Positions 1-10,598 of a DNA stretch of 40,128 nt are shown in pieces. Each line of letters opens with the position of its first letter. Position 1 is the stretch's first letter. Where the stretch lies: the NCBI GenBank assembly GCA_021845615.1, contig JAJZVP010000005.1, positions 1 through 40,128 of the forward strand. The letters are read 5' to 3'. The position numbers and the translations under genes are program-made. Below the pieces are notes generated by a model. It was not told the DNA's origin. It was given only the letters and a program-made list of their open reading frames with translations, and did not search any database. The stretch comes from a bacterium. Lineage in GTDB: Bacteria > Vulcanimicrobiota > Vulcanimicrobiia > Vulcanimicrobiales > Vulcanimicrobiaceae.

Positions 1-101
1 TGCAGCTCACCCTTCGGGCCCTTCACGAACACCTCGCGTTCGCCGAGTTTCACTTCGACGCCCGAGGGAACGTTGACCGGTAATTTTCCAATTCGCGACA
101 T
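1..101 (-). CDS. rplF: 50S ribosomal protein L6 (N-terminal part, truncated by window edge)
   Basis: Reverse-strand translation from CAT at 99-101 begins [33 protein letters not shown], typical L6 N-terminus; position upstream of rpsH in spc order. Confidence 0.9.
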   Translation of the reverse strand, partial: MSRIGKLPVNVPSGVEVKLGEREVFVKGPKGEL

Positions 102-116
102 GCTATTCGTTCCTAC

Positions 117-518
117 TTACCAGACGTACGCCAGGACTTCGCCGCCGACTCCGAGCTTTTTGGCCCGTTTGCCGGACATGATGCCCCGCGACGTGGAGAT
201 AATGACAATGCCGAGGCCGCCGAGAACCCGCGGGATCTCACCCTTTCCGGTGTAGACGCGCAGACCCGGGCGCGAGATACGGCGCAGGCCGGTGATGACT
301 TTCTCTTTCTCGGGGCCGTAGCGCAATTTGATGCGCAGCGTGCCCTGAGGTCCGTCGGCGAGCCGCTCGACGCCGTCGATGAAGCCTTCTTCTTTCAGAA
401 TCTCCGCGATCGCCGCTTTCACGCGCGATGCGGGAACGTCGACGGCGGGATGGTTCGCGGTGTTCGCGTTGCGGATGCGGGTCAGGAGATCGGCAACGGG
501 ATCGGTTGTTACTGACAT
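117..518 (-). CDS. rpsH: 30S ribosomal protein S8
   Basis: [23 protein letters not shown]...[35 protein letters not shown]8 signature. Confidence 0.97.
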   Translation of the reverse strand: MSVTTDPVADLLTRIRNANTANHPAVDVPASRVKAAIAEILKEEGFIDGVERLADGPQGTLRIKLRYGPEKEKVITGLRRISRPGLRVYTGKGEIPRVLGGLGIVIISTSRGIMSGKRAKKLGVGGEVLAYVW

Positions 519-533
519 TTTACGTTCCTTTCC

Positions 534-719
534 CTACCACGAAGCCTTCGTCACGCCGGGAACGACGCCACGATGTGCGAGTTCGCGGAAGCAAATGCGG
601 CACAGCGCGAACTTGCGCAGAAAGCCGCGAGGGCGTCCGCAAAGTTTGCAACGGTTGTGCGCGCGCACCGAAAATTTCGATTTGCGCTCCGATTTGACGA
701 TCATCGAGGTCTTCGCCAT
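534..719 (-). CDS. rpsN: 30S ribosomal protein S14, zinc-binding type (type Z)
   Basis: 61 aa; CxxC...CxxC ([21 protein letters not shown]). Confidence 0.96.
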   Translation of the reverse strand: MAKTSMIVKSERKSKFSVRAHNRCKLCGRPRGFLRKFALCRICFRELAHRGVVPGVTKASW

Positions 720-1267
720 TAGTTGCGTCCCTTCTGGATCGGCAATCCCATCGCGGTGAGGAAGGCGCTCGCCTCCTCATCGTTTTTCGCTGTCGTCACG
801 ATGGTGATATCCATGCCGCGCATTTTATCGACTTTATCGAAGTTGATTTCAGGAAACACGATCTGCTCTTTCAGGCCGAGGTTGTAATTGCCGCGCCCGT
901 CGAACGATTTAGCCGGCAGGCCGCGGAAATCGCGGATGCGCGGCAGGACGATGTTGAAGAGCTTGTCGAGGAAAACGTACATCCGCTCGCCGCGCAGGGT
1001 CACCTTCGCGCCGACGTTCATTCCCTCGCGCAGCTTGAAGGCTGCGATCGACTTCTTGGCCTTCGTAATCACGGGCTTCTGCCCCGCGATTGCGACCATT
1101 TCCGCGACCGCAACGTCGAGCGCTTTGGCGTTGCTGATGGCATCGCCGACGCTCATGTTGATCACGACCTTCTCGAGTTTCGGTACCTGCATCGCGTTCG
1201 AATAGCCGAACTTTTCGGTCAGCATCGAACGGACCGCCGATTCGTATTTTTCACGAAGACGATTCAT
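719..1267 (-). CDS. rplE: 50S ribosomal protein L5
   Basis: [43 protein letters not shown]..., L5. Confidence 0.97.
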   Translation of the reverse strand: MNRLREKYESAVRSMLTEKFGYSNAMQVPKLEKVVINMSVGDAISNAKALDVAVAEMVAIAGQKPVITKAKKSIAAFKLREGMNVGAKVTLRGERMYVFLDKLFNIVLPRIRDFRGLPAKSFDGRGNYNLGLKEQIVFPEINFDKVDKMRGMDITIVTTAKNDEEASAFLTAMGLPIQKGRN

Positions 1268-1270
1268 CTC

Positions 1271-1636
1271 TTACGCTCCCTTGGCCGATTCGCGGGCCGG
1301 TTCGCCGCACTTCGCGCAGAGGCGCGCCGCGCGACCGTCGGGGTTGCGACCGTGGCGAATGCGGGTCGGCGCCTTGCACTTCTCGCAGACGTACATCAGC
1401 GTGGAGAGAGGCAGCGGGGCCTCCTTCTCGATGATGCCGCCGTTGGGAACCGCTCCGCCCATATTCTGTTGCTGCTCTTGTTGGGGCTTCGTGTGGCGCT
1501 TCACGATATTGATGCCTTCCACGGTCGCCGTACCGGCAGCGGGGAAAACGGCCTTCACCGTTCCGCGCTTTCCTTTGTCGCGTCCGCGGCGCACGAAGAC
1601 CGTGTCGCCCTTGATGATGTTCGCTTTATCGGCCAT
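1271..1636 (-). CDS. rplX: 50S ribosomal protein L24 with C-terminal CxxC...CxxC
   Basis: KOW-type start (IIKGDTVFVRRGRDKGKRGTV) and CEKCKAPTRIRHGRNPDGRAARLCAKCGE tail. Confidence 0.95.
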   Translation of the reverse strand: MADKANIIKGDTVFVRRGRDKGKRGTVKAVFPAAGTATVEGINIVKRHTKPQQEQQQNMGGAVPNGGIIEKEAPLPLSTLMYVCEKCKAPTRIRHGRNPDGRAARLCAKCGEPARESAKGA

Positions 1637-1643
1637 AGCTCTC

Positions 1644-2021
1644 TTAGAGTACCTCCGGAGCGAGCGACGCGATCTTCAAAAACCCGCGATCGCGCAGTTC
1701 GCGCATCACCGGCCCGAAGACGCGCGTGCCGCGCGGATCGAGATTGTCTTTTTCGCCTTTGATGATGACGCAGGCGTTGTCGTCGCAGCGAACGGTCGAA
1801 CCGTCGGGGCGACGCATCGGCGCCGAGGTGCGGACGATGACGGCCTTGACGACCTGTCCCTTTTTCACGGCGGCTCCGGGGATGGCGCTCTTCACCGATC
1901 CGACGACGATATCGCCGACGAAGGCGTAGGGGTGACGGCTACCGCCGGTCACGTGAATGACCAACAGTTCGCGGGCTCCCGAATTATCGGCGACTTTCAG
2001 TCGCGTCTCTTGCTGGATCAC
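1644..2021 (-). CDS. rplN: 50S ribosomal protein L14
   Basis: [24 protein letters not shown]..., L14. Confidence 0.97.
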   Translation of the reverse strand: MIQQETRLKVADNSGARELLVIHVTGGSRHPYAFVGDIVVGSVKSAIPGAAVKKGQVVKAVIVRTSAPMRRPDGSTVRCDDNACVIIKGEKDNLDPRGTRVFGPVMRELRDRGFLKIASLAPEVL

Positions 2022-2297
2022 TTACTTCGCCCTCTCAACGATTTCGACCAGGCGCCAGCGCTTATCGCGCGAGAGCGGCCGGCACTCGGTGATGCGCACC
2101 ACGTCGCCGATATTCGCTTCGTTCTTTTCGTCGTGCGCTTTGAAGCGCGTCGACTTCCGAACGATCTTTCCGTACTGGGGATGCGGAACGCGCGTCTCGG
2201 TAACGACAACGATCGTCTTGTCCATCTTGTTCGAAGCGACGCGACCCTGCTTGATGCGGCGGTTCGGCGCGCGATCGACGTTCTTATGCTGCTCCAT
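2022..2297 (-). CDS. rpsQ: 30S ribosomal protein S17
   Basis: [57 protein letters not shown]...; start chosen at CAT 2295-2297 rather than the longer ORF start. Confidence 0.93.
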   Translation of the reverse strand: MEQHKNVDRAPNRRIKQGRVASNKMDKTIVVVTETRVPHPQYGKIVRKSTRFKAHDEKNEANIGDVVRITECRPLSRDKRWRLVEIVERAK

Positions 2298-2505
2298 GCT
2301 GCTCCTCGGCCATCCGCTTCTCGGAGATGACGGTCTGAATGCGCGCGTACGTCCTACGCATCGCACGAATTTTGCTGAAATCGCTTAAGTGACCGGTACG
2401 CAAAGCGAAACGAAGGTTGAACATCTCCCCTTTGGTCTCGCGGGCCTTTTGCTGCAATTCGGCAACCGTCAGGTTACGGAACTCGCTCAAATCACCGTGC
2501 TTCAC
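2284..2505 (-). CDS. rpmC: 50S ribosomal protein L29
   Basis: [40 protein letters not shown]...; overlaps rpsQ start by about 14 bp. Confidence 0.93.
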   Translation of the reverse strand: MKHGDLSEFRNLTVAELQQKARETKGEMFNLRFALRTGHLSDFSKIRAMRRTYARIQTVISEKRMAEEQHGAA

Positions 2506-2921
2506 GCCGTCTCCTCCTCGCGCGCGACGACCTTCGTTCCGATCGGCAGCTTTGAGGCGGCCAAGCGCAACGCTTCTCGCGCAATATCCGGCGCGACGCC
2601 GGAGAGTTCGAACAGAACGCGTCCCGGGCGCACGACGGCGACCCAGAACTCGGGATTACCCTTACCCGAACCCATGCGCACTTCGGCAGGCTTCTTGGTT
2701 GCGGGCTTATCCGGGAACACTTTGATCCACACCTTACCGCCGCGCTTGATGTGGCGCGTCATAGCGATACGTGCGGCCTCGATCTGACGGTTGGTCATCC
2801 AACACGGCTCGAGCGCCTGAAGGCCGAACTCGCCGAACGTCAGGGAGTTGCCGCGCATGGCGCGCCCGGTCATGCGACCGCGCTGCACCTTGCGCCATTT
2901 CACTCGTTTTGGGGTTAACAT
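2502..2921 (-). CDS. rplP: 50S ribosomal protein L16
   Basis: [73 protein letters not shown]; start at CAT 2919-2921. Confidence 0.96.
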   Translation of the reverse strand: MLTPKRVKWRKVQRGRMTGRAMRGNSLTFGEFGLQALEPCWMTNRQIEAARIAMTRHIKRGGKVWIKVFPDKPATKKPAEVRMGSGKGNPEFWVAVVRPGRVLFELSGVAPDIAREALRLAASKLPIGTKVVAREEETA

Positions 2922-2923
2922 TT

Positions 2924-3757
2924 CTACTGCGGTGCCTCCATATCGGGCGCGGCCGTTTCGACGACGACGGGGTCGGCGGCGACGACGACGCTCTCTGTGC
3001 TCTCGGTCGATCCGGGCGCACGCATGGCCGGGCGGGCGGGACGGCCGGGAGCTCCCGAACGACCGCCGGCGCGCGGACCGCGATCGCGACCCGAACGTTC
3101 GCCGCGGGTCGGGCCGCTGCGCGTTCCGTCGGGTAGAACCTCTCCGCGATAGATCCACACCTTCACGCCGATGCGACCGAAGGTCGTGAACGCTTCGACG
3201 TTCGCGTAATCGATGTCGGCGCGCAGCGTATGCAACGGCACCTTTCCATCGGAGCTCCGCTCGGTACGCGCGATCTCCGCGCCGCCGAGCCGCCCCGAAA
3301 CCTGGACCTTCACGCCGCGCGCGCCGGCCTTCATCGTCCGCATGATCGCCTGTTTGATCGCGCGACGAAACGCGATGCGCTTCTCGAGCTGATCGACGAT
3401 GTTTTGGCCGACTAAGCGAGCGTCGAGCTCGGGAACCTTGATCTCCATCACGTTGACGGCGACGGCTTTCCCGGTCAATTTTTCGAGGTCTTTGCGGATC
3501 TCTTCGATACCGACCCCGCGCTTGCCGATGATGATACCCGGCTTCGCTGTGTTGACGATGACGCGCGCCTGATTGGAACGGCGCTCGACTTCGATCTTGC
3601 TGATCGAGGCCTTACGCTGCCAATTCTTCTCGAAGAACTTGCGGATCGCGACGTCCTCGTGCAGCCAGTCGATGTAGTGCTTCTTTTCGAACCACCGGCT
3701 GTCCCAGGTGCGCGTGATGCCCAGTCGCATTCCGACCGGATGAATCTTCTGCCCCAT
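2924..3757 (-). CDS. rpsC: 30S ribosomal protein S3 with long low-complexity C-terminal extension
   Basis: [23 protein letters not shown]...; KH-domain motif [17 protein letters not shown]; Arg/Gly/Pro/Ala tail. Confidence 0.96.
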   Translation of the reverse strand: MGQKIHPVGMRLGITRTWDSRWFEKKHYIDWLHEDVAIRKFFEKNWQRKASISKIEVERRSNQARVIVNTAKPGIIIGKRGVGIEEIRKDLEKLTGKAVAVNVMEIKVPELDARLVGQNIVDQLEKRIAFRRAIKQAIMRTMKAGARGVKVQVSGRLGGAEIARTERSSDGKVPLHTLRADIDYANVEAFTTFGRIGVKVWIYRGEVLPDGTRSGPTRGERSGRDRGPRAGGRSGAPGRPARPAMRAPGSTESTESVVVAADPVVVETAAPDMEAPQ

Positions 3758-3759
3758 CG

Positions 3760-4233
3760 TTACTCCGTTGCCTTTGCAGTCGCGGTCGTTTTCGCAGGAG
3801 CGGGCCGACGCGTTGCCTTCGGCAGCGCGACCGACGCACCGGGACGCTTGAAGCGCGCCTTCTGCGGCTTGCTCTCGCTCACGACCACGGTGACGTGCGA
3901 GAGGCGTTTACGTTTGAAATACGCACGCCCTTGCGCGCGCGGGTCGAGCCGCTTGGTGAAGCGACCGCCCGGGCCGCCATCGACCGTAATGAGGGCGATG
4001 TAGAGCTCGTCGGTATTCATGCTGTGGTTGTTTCCGGCGTTCGCGACGGCGCTGCGCACGAGCTTCTCGATCGGCTCGGCGGCAAAGACCCCCGCGAATT
4101 TCAAGGTCGCCAGGGCTTCGCTCACGCTCATGCCGCGAATGGCATCGGCGACGCGACGCAACTTCCGCGGCGCCATGCGAACGAAGCGCAGGTGCGCGAC
4201 GGCTTCGGTGCGCGCTTGCGTTTCCTGACTCAC
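3760..4233 (-). CDS. rplV: 50S ribosomal protein L22 with basic C-terminal tail
   Basis: [29 protein letters not shown]...[15 protein letters not shown]. Confidence 0.96.
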   Translation of the reverse strand: MSQETQARTEAVAHLRFVRMAPRKLRRVADAIRGMSVSEALATLKFAGVFAAEPIEKLVRSAVANAGNNHSMNTDELYIALITVDGGPGGRFTKRLDPRAQGRAYFKRKRLSHVTVVVSESKPQKARFKRPGASVALPKATRRPAPAKTTATAKATE

Positions 4234-4505
4234 TTCACACCTGCCTTATCGCCGCCGTGCCCCTTGAAGTGGCGCGTCGGAGCGAATTCACCGAGTTTGT
4301 GACCGACCATGTTTTCGGTTACGTACACGGGAACGTGCGCCTTGCCGTTATGCACGCCGATCGTATGTCCGACCATCGTCGGAACGATCGTCGAAGCGCG
4401 GCTCCAGGTCTTCACGACGCGCTTCTCACGCGTCTGATTGAGCTGCTCGACTTTGGCGAGGAGATGGTCCGCAACGAACGGACCCTTCTTTAACGAACGT
4501 CCCAT
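4230..4505 (-). CDS. rpsS: 30S ribosomal protein S19
   Basis: [23 protein letters not shown]...[22 protein letters not shown]. Confidence 0.97.
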   Translation of the reverse strand: MGRSLKKGPFVADHLLAKVEQLNQTREKRVVKTWSRASTIVPTMVGHTIGVHNGKAHVPVYVTENMVGHKLGEFAPTRHFKGHGGDKAGVK

Positions 4506-4508
4506 GTG

Positions 4509-5333
<825 letters not shown>

Positions 5334-5345
5334 TGCTTGGCTCCG

Positions 5346-5654
5346 TTACTGCTCGAAGTAGTTGATGCCGCCGAGTTCGATCTTCTGACCGGCCTTCAGC
5401 GTCACCACGGCTTTTTTGAAATCGCTCTGCTTGCCTTCGGTACGGATACCGCGACGCGCCGAGCTGCGGGACTTCCCGCGCACGTTGATCGTATTGATTT
5501 TCTCGACGTTCACCGAGAAAATTTCCTCGACGGCGAGACGGATCTGCGTCTTCGTAGCGGAGGGATGCACGACGAACGTATACTGATGGCCGATCGAGTT
5601 CGCCATCGACTTTTCGGTGATACGCGGCGAGAGGATGATGTCGCGTGCGTCCAT
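5346..5654 (-). CDS. rplW: 50S ribosomal protein L23
   Basis: MDARDIILSPRITEKSMA...YTFVVHPSATKTQIRLAVEEIFSVNVEKINTINVRGK. Confidence 0.96.
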   Translation of the reverse strand: MDARDIILSPRITEKSMANSIGHQYTFVVHPSATKTQIRLAVEEIFSVNVEKINTINVRGKSRSSARRGIRTEGKQSDFKKAVVTLKAGQKIELGGINYFEQ

Positions 5655-6310
5655 TATGCGTTCTCCTTCGGAGCCAGGCGAGCGCGAAGCGCCTCGAATG
5701 CCGCCGTCGTGAAGATGACGCGCTCGTGGCGCAGCAGATCTTTCACGTCGATCGCGCCGTCGTGCGTGACGCCGACGCGCGTGAGATTCCGGCAGACGAG
5801 CGCGAACGCGGCCGAGTTCGGTTCGCTCGCCGAAGTGACGACGAGCGTCCGCGGGCCGGCCTTCGCGGCTTTCGCCGAGCCGAAGAGCAGCGCCGCAGCC
5901 TGTGCGGTTTTGGTGAGGGCGAAGTCGCCGAGATCGAGGAACGTCACCGCATCCTCGGTGAAGCGCTGCGCGAGCGCGGCGAGGAAAGCGACGCGGCGCT
6001 CCTTCTTATTGAGATCCTCGACGTAACTGCGCGGCTGCGGCCCGAAGACGACGCCGCCGTGGCGCCACTGCGGGGAACGCGTCGAACCTTGGCGCGCGCG
6101 CCCGGTTCCCTTCTGCTTCCAGGGTTTGCGACCGCCGCCCGAGACTTCGTCGCGCTTCTTGGTCGAAGCGGTACCGGCGCGCGGATTTGCAAATTCGCGA
6201 TGGACGGCGCGGTAGAGGACGTGCCCCTTCCCTTCGTTCGCGCCGGCGAGGAACGACGGGGTCGCCTCGTCGCGCAGAACTTTACCTTTGGTGTCGATTA
6301 CTTGCGCCAT
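5654..6310 (-). CDS. rplD: 50S ribosomal protein L4
   Basis: GGGRKPWKQKGTGRARQGSTRSPQWRHGGVVFGPQPRSY motif. Confidence 0.96.
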   Translation of the reverse strand: MAQVIDTKGKVLRDEATPSFLAGANEGKGHVLYRAVHREFANPRAGTASTKKRDEVSGGGRKPWKQKGTGRARQGSTRSPQWRHGGVVFGPQPRSYVEDLNKKERRVAFLAALAQRFTEDAVTFLDLGDFALTKTAQAAALLFGSAKAAKAGPRTLVVTSASEPNSAAFALVCRNLTRVGVTHDGAIDVKDLLRHERVIFTTAAFEALRARLAPKENA

Positions 6311-6312
6311 CG

Positions 6313-6957
6313 TTATGCTTTCGCCTCCGCGCTCTTCGCACGTTTCACCGAGGAGCGCACGACGACCAACGCGTTCTTCGGCCCGGGGATCGGGCCGCGA
6401 ACGAGCAGCAAGTTGCGCTCGCTGTCGGCACGGACGATCTCGAGGTTCTGATGCGTGGTGCGATCGACGCCGTAATGACCCGGCCGACGACTACCGCGGT
6501 GCGTGTGCCCCGCGTTCGTATCGCCGTTGCTGGCGGGCTGGCGATGGATCATCGACCCGTGGGTCTGATTGCCGCCCTTAAAGTTGTGGCGCTTCATGCC
6601 GCCCGAAAATCCGTGGCCCTTCGAAATGCCGACGACGTCGACGCGATCTCCGGGTTCGAAATTCGCAACGGTCACGCTCGCACCGACATCGACCCCGTCG
6701 ATGCCCTCGCGAAACTCGCGAATGAAGCGCGTCGCTTCGACGCCCTGTTTCTTAAAATGTCCGGCAAGGGCACGGGTAACGCGGTGCTTTTTAATTGCGC
6801 CGAAACCGAGCGCCACGGCATCGTAGCCATGTTGCTCTTTGGTTCGACGCTCGACCACCGTGCAGGGACCGGCTTCGATCACCGTGACCGGTACGTACCG
6901 GCCGTCTTCGGTGAACACGCTCGTCATCCCAACCTTGCGGCCAAGGATGTTCTTCAT
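6313..6957 (-). CDS. rplC: 50S ribosomal protein L3
   Basis: MKNILGRKVGMTSVFTEDGRYVPVTVIEAGPC...GHGFSGGMKRHNFKGG. Confidence 0.97.
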   Translation of the reverse strand: MKNILGRKVGMTSVFTEDGRYVPVTVIEAGPCTVVERRTKEQHGYDAVALGFGAIKKHRVTRALAGHFKKQGVEATRFIREFREGIDGVDVGASVTVANFEPGDRVDVVGISKGHGFSGGMKRHNFKGGNQTHGSMIHRQPASNGDTNAGHTHRGSRRPGHYGVDRTTHQNLEIVRADSERNLLLVRGPIPGPKNALVVVRSSVKRAKSAEAKA

Positions 6958-7068
6958 CGTATCCTCGTCCTAAAAGTGTGTTATAACAACTGTGCCTAGC
7001 GTATTGCTCTTCGTTCCTTACGACGCGCGACAGAAAGCCGCGGCCGACGCTAGCGCCACAACCTCGGT

Positions 7069-7097
7069 ACTATACAGAGGAGCCGCCCCGCCGTCAA
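7069..7097 (-). promoter_or_regulatory. Sigma70-type promoter for the rplC-... (truncated S10/spc) operon
   Basis: Minus strand reads TTGACG (7092-7097) - 17 nt - TATAGT (7069-7074), about 110 nt upstream of rplC start. Confidence 0.8.
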
Positions 7098-7151
7098 GGT
7101 ATCAAGGGGCTCCAGAGCCCAAAATCGCCATTCTTCAGGAGACGAGGAACC

Positions 7152-7301
7152 ATGCCGACGACCAACGATCGAGATATCGAACTCAAGCGCATCGCCGCCG
7201 AGCTGACGACCTCGATGCTCGATAACCATAACGGCAACTGGAACGATGCCGATGTGGCCCGGGCCTTTCGGACGATTTACGAGGCGGTCCGGATCTCGTA
7301 G
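7152..7301 (+). CDS. Small protein of 49 aa, unknown function (below the ORF-track cutoff)
   Basis: ATG...TAG: MPTTNDRDIELKRIAAELTTSMLDNHNGNWNDADVARAFRTIYEAVRIS; AGGAG-containing RBS (TTCAGGAGACGAGGAACC) before ATG. Confidence 0.7.
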   Translation: MPTTNDRDIELKRIAAELTTSMLDNHNGNWNDADVARAFRTIYEAVRIS

Positions 7302-7308
7302 GGCGCGC

Positions 7309-7662
7309 CTACGTCGCCTTCCGCTGGTGGAGGGTCACGGTATTGCCGTCGGGGTCGTGGAGCTGCGAGATCCAACAGATCGGCGTCTCGTAGGGCTCGC
7401 TGACTTCGATCCCCAGAGCGAGAAGGCGCGCGCGCATCGCGGGGAGGTCGTCGATCTCCAGGGCGAGCGCCCCGGCACTTCCCGGACTCCCCAGCTGGGC
7501 GAACGTTCCGATCCCGAAGGCCGTGCCGGCGATATCGAACTCGGTCCAGGCCTCGGAGGCGAGGCCGGAGGGGGCGAGCCCGAGGGCGTCGCGATAGAAC
7601 GCGAGCGCTCGCTCCATCTCGCGCACCGGGTACATGATGAAAGCGACTTCACGAACGGCCAT
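7309..7662 (-). CDS. VOC/glyoxalase superfamily protein
   Basis: MAVREVAFIMYPVREMERALAFYRDALGL...LALEIDDLPAMRARL...CWISQLHDPDGNTVTLHQRK. Confidence 0.88.
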   Translation of the reverse strand: MAVREVAFIMYPVREMERALAFYRDALGLAPSGLASEAWTEFDIAGTAFGIGTFAQLGSPGSAGALALEIDDLPAMRARLLALGIEVSEPYETPICWISQLHDPDGNTVTLHQRKAT

Positions 7663-7683
7663 CGCCGGATCTCCTCTGCTCGC

Positions 7684-8844
7684 TTACGAAAAGGCGGGAA
7701 TCCCGGTGATCGCCTGTCCGAGGACGAGCAGGTGGATCTCGCTCGTTCCCTCGTAGGTCAACACCGATTCGAGGTTGTTCATATGGCGAATGACCGGATA
7801 TTCCAGCGTCACCCCATTCGCCCCGAGAATGCTGCGCGCTTCTCGCGCGATCGTCAGCGCCTCGCGCACGTTATTGAGTTTTCCGAAACTCACTTGCGTG
7901 GGATGGAGCTTCCCGGCATCCTTCATCCGCCCGAGATGGAGCGCGAGCAAACTTCCCTTCTGGAGTTCCAGCAGCATGTTGACGAGCTTTTCTTGCGTGA
8001 GTTGAAAGCCGGCGATCGGACGATCGAACTGCACGCGCGATTTCGCGTACTCCAACGCCGTCGCATAGCAACTCCGGGCCGCGCCCATCACGCCCCAGAT
8101 AATTCCGTACCGCGCTTCGTTCAAACACGCGAGCGGACCGCCGAGCCCGCGGGCGCCCGGCAAACGCGCGGAATCGGGCACGCGCACGTTATCGAGAATC
8201 AGCTCGCTCGTCACGCTCGCGCGGAGCGAGAGCTTGCGGTGGATGGCGTTGGTGCTAAACCCTTTCGTCGTCGTCGGCACGACGAACCCCGCAATGCCTT
8301 CATCGGTATTCGCCCAGACGATCGCGACGTCGGCGAACGAACCGTTGGTGATCCACATTTTCGTTCCGTCGATCGCCCAGTCCGAACCGACGCGGCGCGC
8401 GGTCGTTCGCATGCCGGCGGGGTTGCTGCCGAAATCGGGCTCCGTGAGGCCGAAGCAGCCGATCTTTTCTCCACGCGCCATCGCCGGAAGCCATTCGTTC
8501 TTCTGTTCTTCGCTCCCGAACCGATGGATCGCGAACATCGCCAGCGATCCTTGCACCGAGGCGAAGCTACGAACCCCCGCATCGCCGGCCTCGAGCTCCA
8601 TGCACGCGATTCCGTAGGCAACGGCGCTCGCGCCGGGGCACTCGTAGCCGTGGAGATGCATCCCCAACAGCCCCAACGCTCCGAGCTCTCGCCCGATCTC
8701 GCGCGGAAGCGTGCCTTCTTCAAACCATTGCGCGATATTCGGCGAGATGCGATCCCGTACGAACGCCCGCACCGTATCGCGAATGAGCCGCTCCTCATCG
8801 TCGAGTAGCGCGTCGATCCCGAGAAAATCCATCGCGTCGGGCAT
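7684..8844 (-). CDS. Acyl-CoA dehydrogenase (glutaryl-CoA dehydrogenase-like)
   Basis: IGCFGLTEPDFGSNPAGMRTTARR...GTKMWITNGSFADVAIVWA...ANGVTLEYPVIRHMNNLESVLTYEGTSEIHLLVLGQAITGIPAF; start [14 protein letters not shown] at CAT 8842-8844. Confidence 0.9.
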   Translation of the reverse strand: MPDAMDFLGIDALLDDEERLIRDTVRAFVRDRISPNIAQWFEEGTLPREIGRELGALGLLGMHLHGYECPGASAVAYGIACMELEAGDAGVRSFASVQGSLAMFAIHRFGSEEQKNEWLPAMARGEKIGCFGLTEPDFGSNPAGMRTTARRVGSDWAIDGTKMWITNGSFADVAIVWANTDEGIAGFVVPTTTKGFSTNAIHRKLSLRASVTSELILDNVRVPDSARLPGARGLGGPLACLNEARYGIIWGVMGAARSCYATALEYAKSRVQFDRPIAGFQLTQEKLVNMLLELQKGSLLALHLGRMKDAGKLHPTQVSFGKLNNVREALTIAREARSILGANGVTLEYPVIRHMNNLESVLTYEGTSEIHLLVLGQAITGIPAFS

Positions 8845-9830
8845 TAACGGTTCACGAAACGCATATCGGCGTATCGTTCTCCTGCAACGGCCTCGAGCGG
8901 AAACGCGCTCTCGATCTCCTCGATCTCCGCGCGAGTGAGGTCGACGTTCAACGCGCCGAGGTTCTCTTCGAGCCTCGTTCGAGCTTTTGTCCCGGGAATC
9001 GGCACGACATCCTCTCCTTGTGCGAGTACCCACGCAAGCGCAAGCTGCGCGGGCGTGCAATGTTTACGTTCGGCGATCGCGGCGACGCGATCGACGAGTT
9101 CGAGATTTTTGCCGAAATTCGCTCCGACGAAACGCGGCGAGGTGCGGCGAAAATCGTCCGGCGCGAAATCTTGCGGGCTGCGAATCGCACCGCTGAGAAA
9201 TCCGCGCCCGAGCGGGCTGTACGCGACGACGGCGATGCCGAGTTCGCGCGCCGCCGCGAGCTGGCCGTTCCGTTCGAGGTCGCGCGACCACAACGACCAT
9301 TCGTTCTGCAGCGCCGCGATCGGGTGGACCGCATGCGCGCGCCGAATATTCGCCGCGCTCGCCTCCGAGAGCCCGATAAAGCGCACTTTTCCCGCGCGTA
9401 CCAATTCGGCCATCGCGCCGACGCTCTCTTCGATCGGCGTTTCGGCGTCGACGCGATGCTGATAGTAGAGGTCGATGTAATCGACCCCAAGGCGCCGGAG
9501 CGATGCATCGCAAGCCTGCCGGACGTATTCGGCGCGCCCGTCGATCGAGCGCCGCTCCGGATGAGCGGGATCGCGAACGATCCCGAATTTCGTCGCCAGC
9601 ACGACGCGTTCGCGCCGGTCGGCGATCGCGCGTCCGACGAGAAGTTCGTTGGTGAACGGGCCGTACATATCCGCGGTGTCGAGCAGCGTTACGCCGAGTT
9701 CGAGCGCGCGGTGGATCGTCCGGATCGATTCGGCCTCGTCGCCGTGGCCGTAAAACTCCGACATTCCCATGCAGCCCAACCCGATCGCACCGACGTGCGG
9801 CCCGTGTGTTCCGATGCGACGCTGCTGCAC
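8844..9830 (-). CDS. Aldo/keto reductase
   Basis: [25 protein letters not shown]...[22 protein letters not shown]...DLYYQHRVD...; GTG start at 9830 proposed (track ORF extends to 9905). Confidence 0.9.
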   Translation of the reverse strand: MQQRRIGTHGPHVGAIGLGCMGMSEFYGHGDEAESIRTIHRALELGVTLLDTADMYGPFTNELLVGRAIADRRERVVLATKFGIVRDPAHPERRSIDGRAEYVRQACDASLRRLGVDYIDLYYQHRVDAETPIEESVGAMAELVRAGKVRFIGLSEASAANIRRAHAVHPIAALQNEWSLWSRDLERNGQLAAARELGIAVVAYSPLGRGFLSGAIRSPQDFAPDDFRRTSPRFVGANFGKNLELVDRVAAIAERKHCTPAQLALAWVLAQGEDVVPIPGTKARTRLEENLGALNVDLTRAEIEEIESAFPLEAVAGERYADMRFVNR

Positions 9831-9837
9831 GATATTT

Positions 9838-10263
9838 TTAACGCTTGAGGGCCCGGCCGAGCTTTTCAAAGAGCCCTTCGATCGCTCGTGATTGTTGATC
9901 TTCAACGCGGCGCCACAGGAGGCGCCCGTCGGGCTCGGCGAGCTCGACGTCGACGCGATGTTCGACGGTCGTTTGCTTTCCTTCGGTATGTAAATAGAAA
10001 CCGTGCGTGCCGTCGACGCCTTCGTTGAGAAAGCGCCACACGATGCGCTCCTCCGGAACCACCTCGTCCAAGCGCGCGTGGATGCCGAGGTGCCACGCCT
10101 CGGTCCGCCCCGGCGTTAGCGGCCCCGCGGTCCGCATGAACGGCTGCGAGGCATAGGGCCAAATATGGTCGCCCGAGGTCCCCATCTGTTCGAGCAGGTG
10201 GAAGATCCGACGTTTCGTGCCGGTGTAGGTGCGAGCGTGTGAAGTATGAAGCGGCTGGGACAT
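9838..10263 (-). CDS. SRPBCC/START-like domain protein
   Basis: [45 protein letters not shown]...[24 protein letters not shown]; polyketide cyclase/SRPBCC-like pattern, fold call tentative. Confidence 0.6.
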   Translation of the reverse strand: MSQPLHTSHARTYTGTKRRIFHLLEQMGTSGDHIWPYASQPFMRTAGPLTPGRTEAWHLGIHARLDEVVPEERIVWRFLNEGVDGTHGFYLHTEGKQTTVEHRVDVELAEPDGRLLWRRVEDQQSRAIEGLFEKLGRALKR

Positions 10264-10319
10264 GCCCGCCCCATTCTCCGTCGGCATGCACGACTCCGCG
10301 CATGCCGACGGAGCTCTCC

Positions 10320-10568
10320 CTAGATCTTCGGGCCGATATCTTTTTGCGCGAGTTTGTTGAGGTGCCCGATGACGAGCACCGCGAGCACCGTCACGACGAC
10401 CGCATAGAGCAGTTCGGCCCAAACCCCGCTCCCATTCTTCAGATATTGCCCGACGAGATCGGCGATAAATTTATTCCAGGCTCCGGCGGCAAGGAGGCCA
10501 AAGGCCACCGTCGCCAGGGAGAGTACGCCCCTCTTTATAACGTCGATCGCGCCGCCGAAGGCGCGCAA
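10320..10568 (-). CDS. Small two-TM membrane protein (DUF5654-like)
   Basis: TTG start; two hydrophobic helices (GVLSLATVAFGLLAAGAWNKFIADL...ELLYAVVVTVLAVLVIGHLNKLAQ). Confidence 0.6.
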   Translation of the reverse strand: MRAFGGAIDVIKRGVLSLATVAFGLLAAGAWNKFIADLVGQYLKNGSGVWAELLYAVVVTVLAVLVIGHLNKLAQKDIGPKI

Positions 10569-10598
10569 AAAAGCGGCCCGAGTTGTTTCTCGGGCCGC
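10567..10598 (-). terminator. Rho-independent terminator downstream of rpsJ
   Basis: Minus strand: GCGGCCCGAG-AAACAA-CTCGGGCCGC-TTTTTT; 10-bp perfect stem, T6 tract. Confidence 0.9.

Noticed and set aside
1271-1636. CxxC pair in L24 as a novelty
   Set aside because: A C-terminal zinc-ribbon-like tail is common in bacterial L24
7075-7084. CAGAGGAGCC 10-mer shared between the rplC promoter spacer and 38738-38747
   Set aside because: A single 10-mer match in a 40-kb GC-rich window is compatible with chance
7246-8808. 520-aa plus-strand ORF
   Set aside because: Antisense to the VOC and acyl-CoA dehydrogenase genes, Arg/His-rich shadow composition
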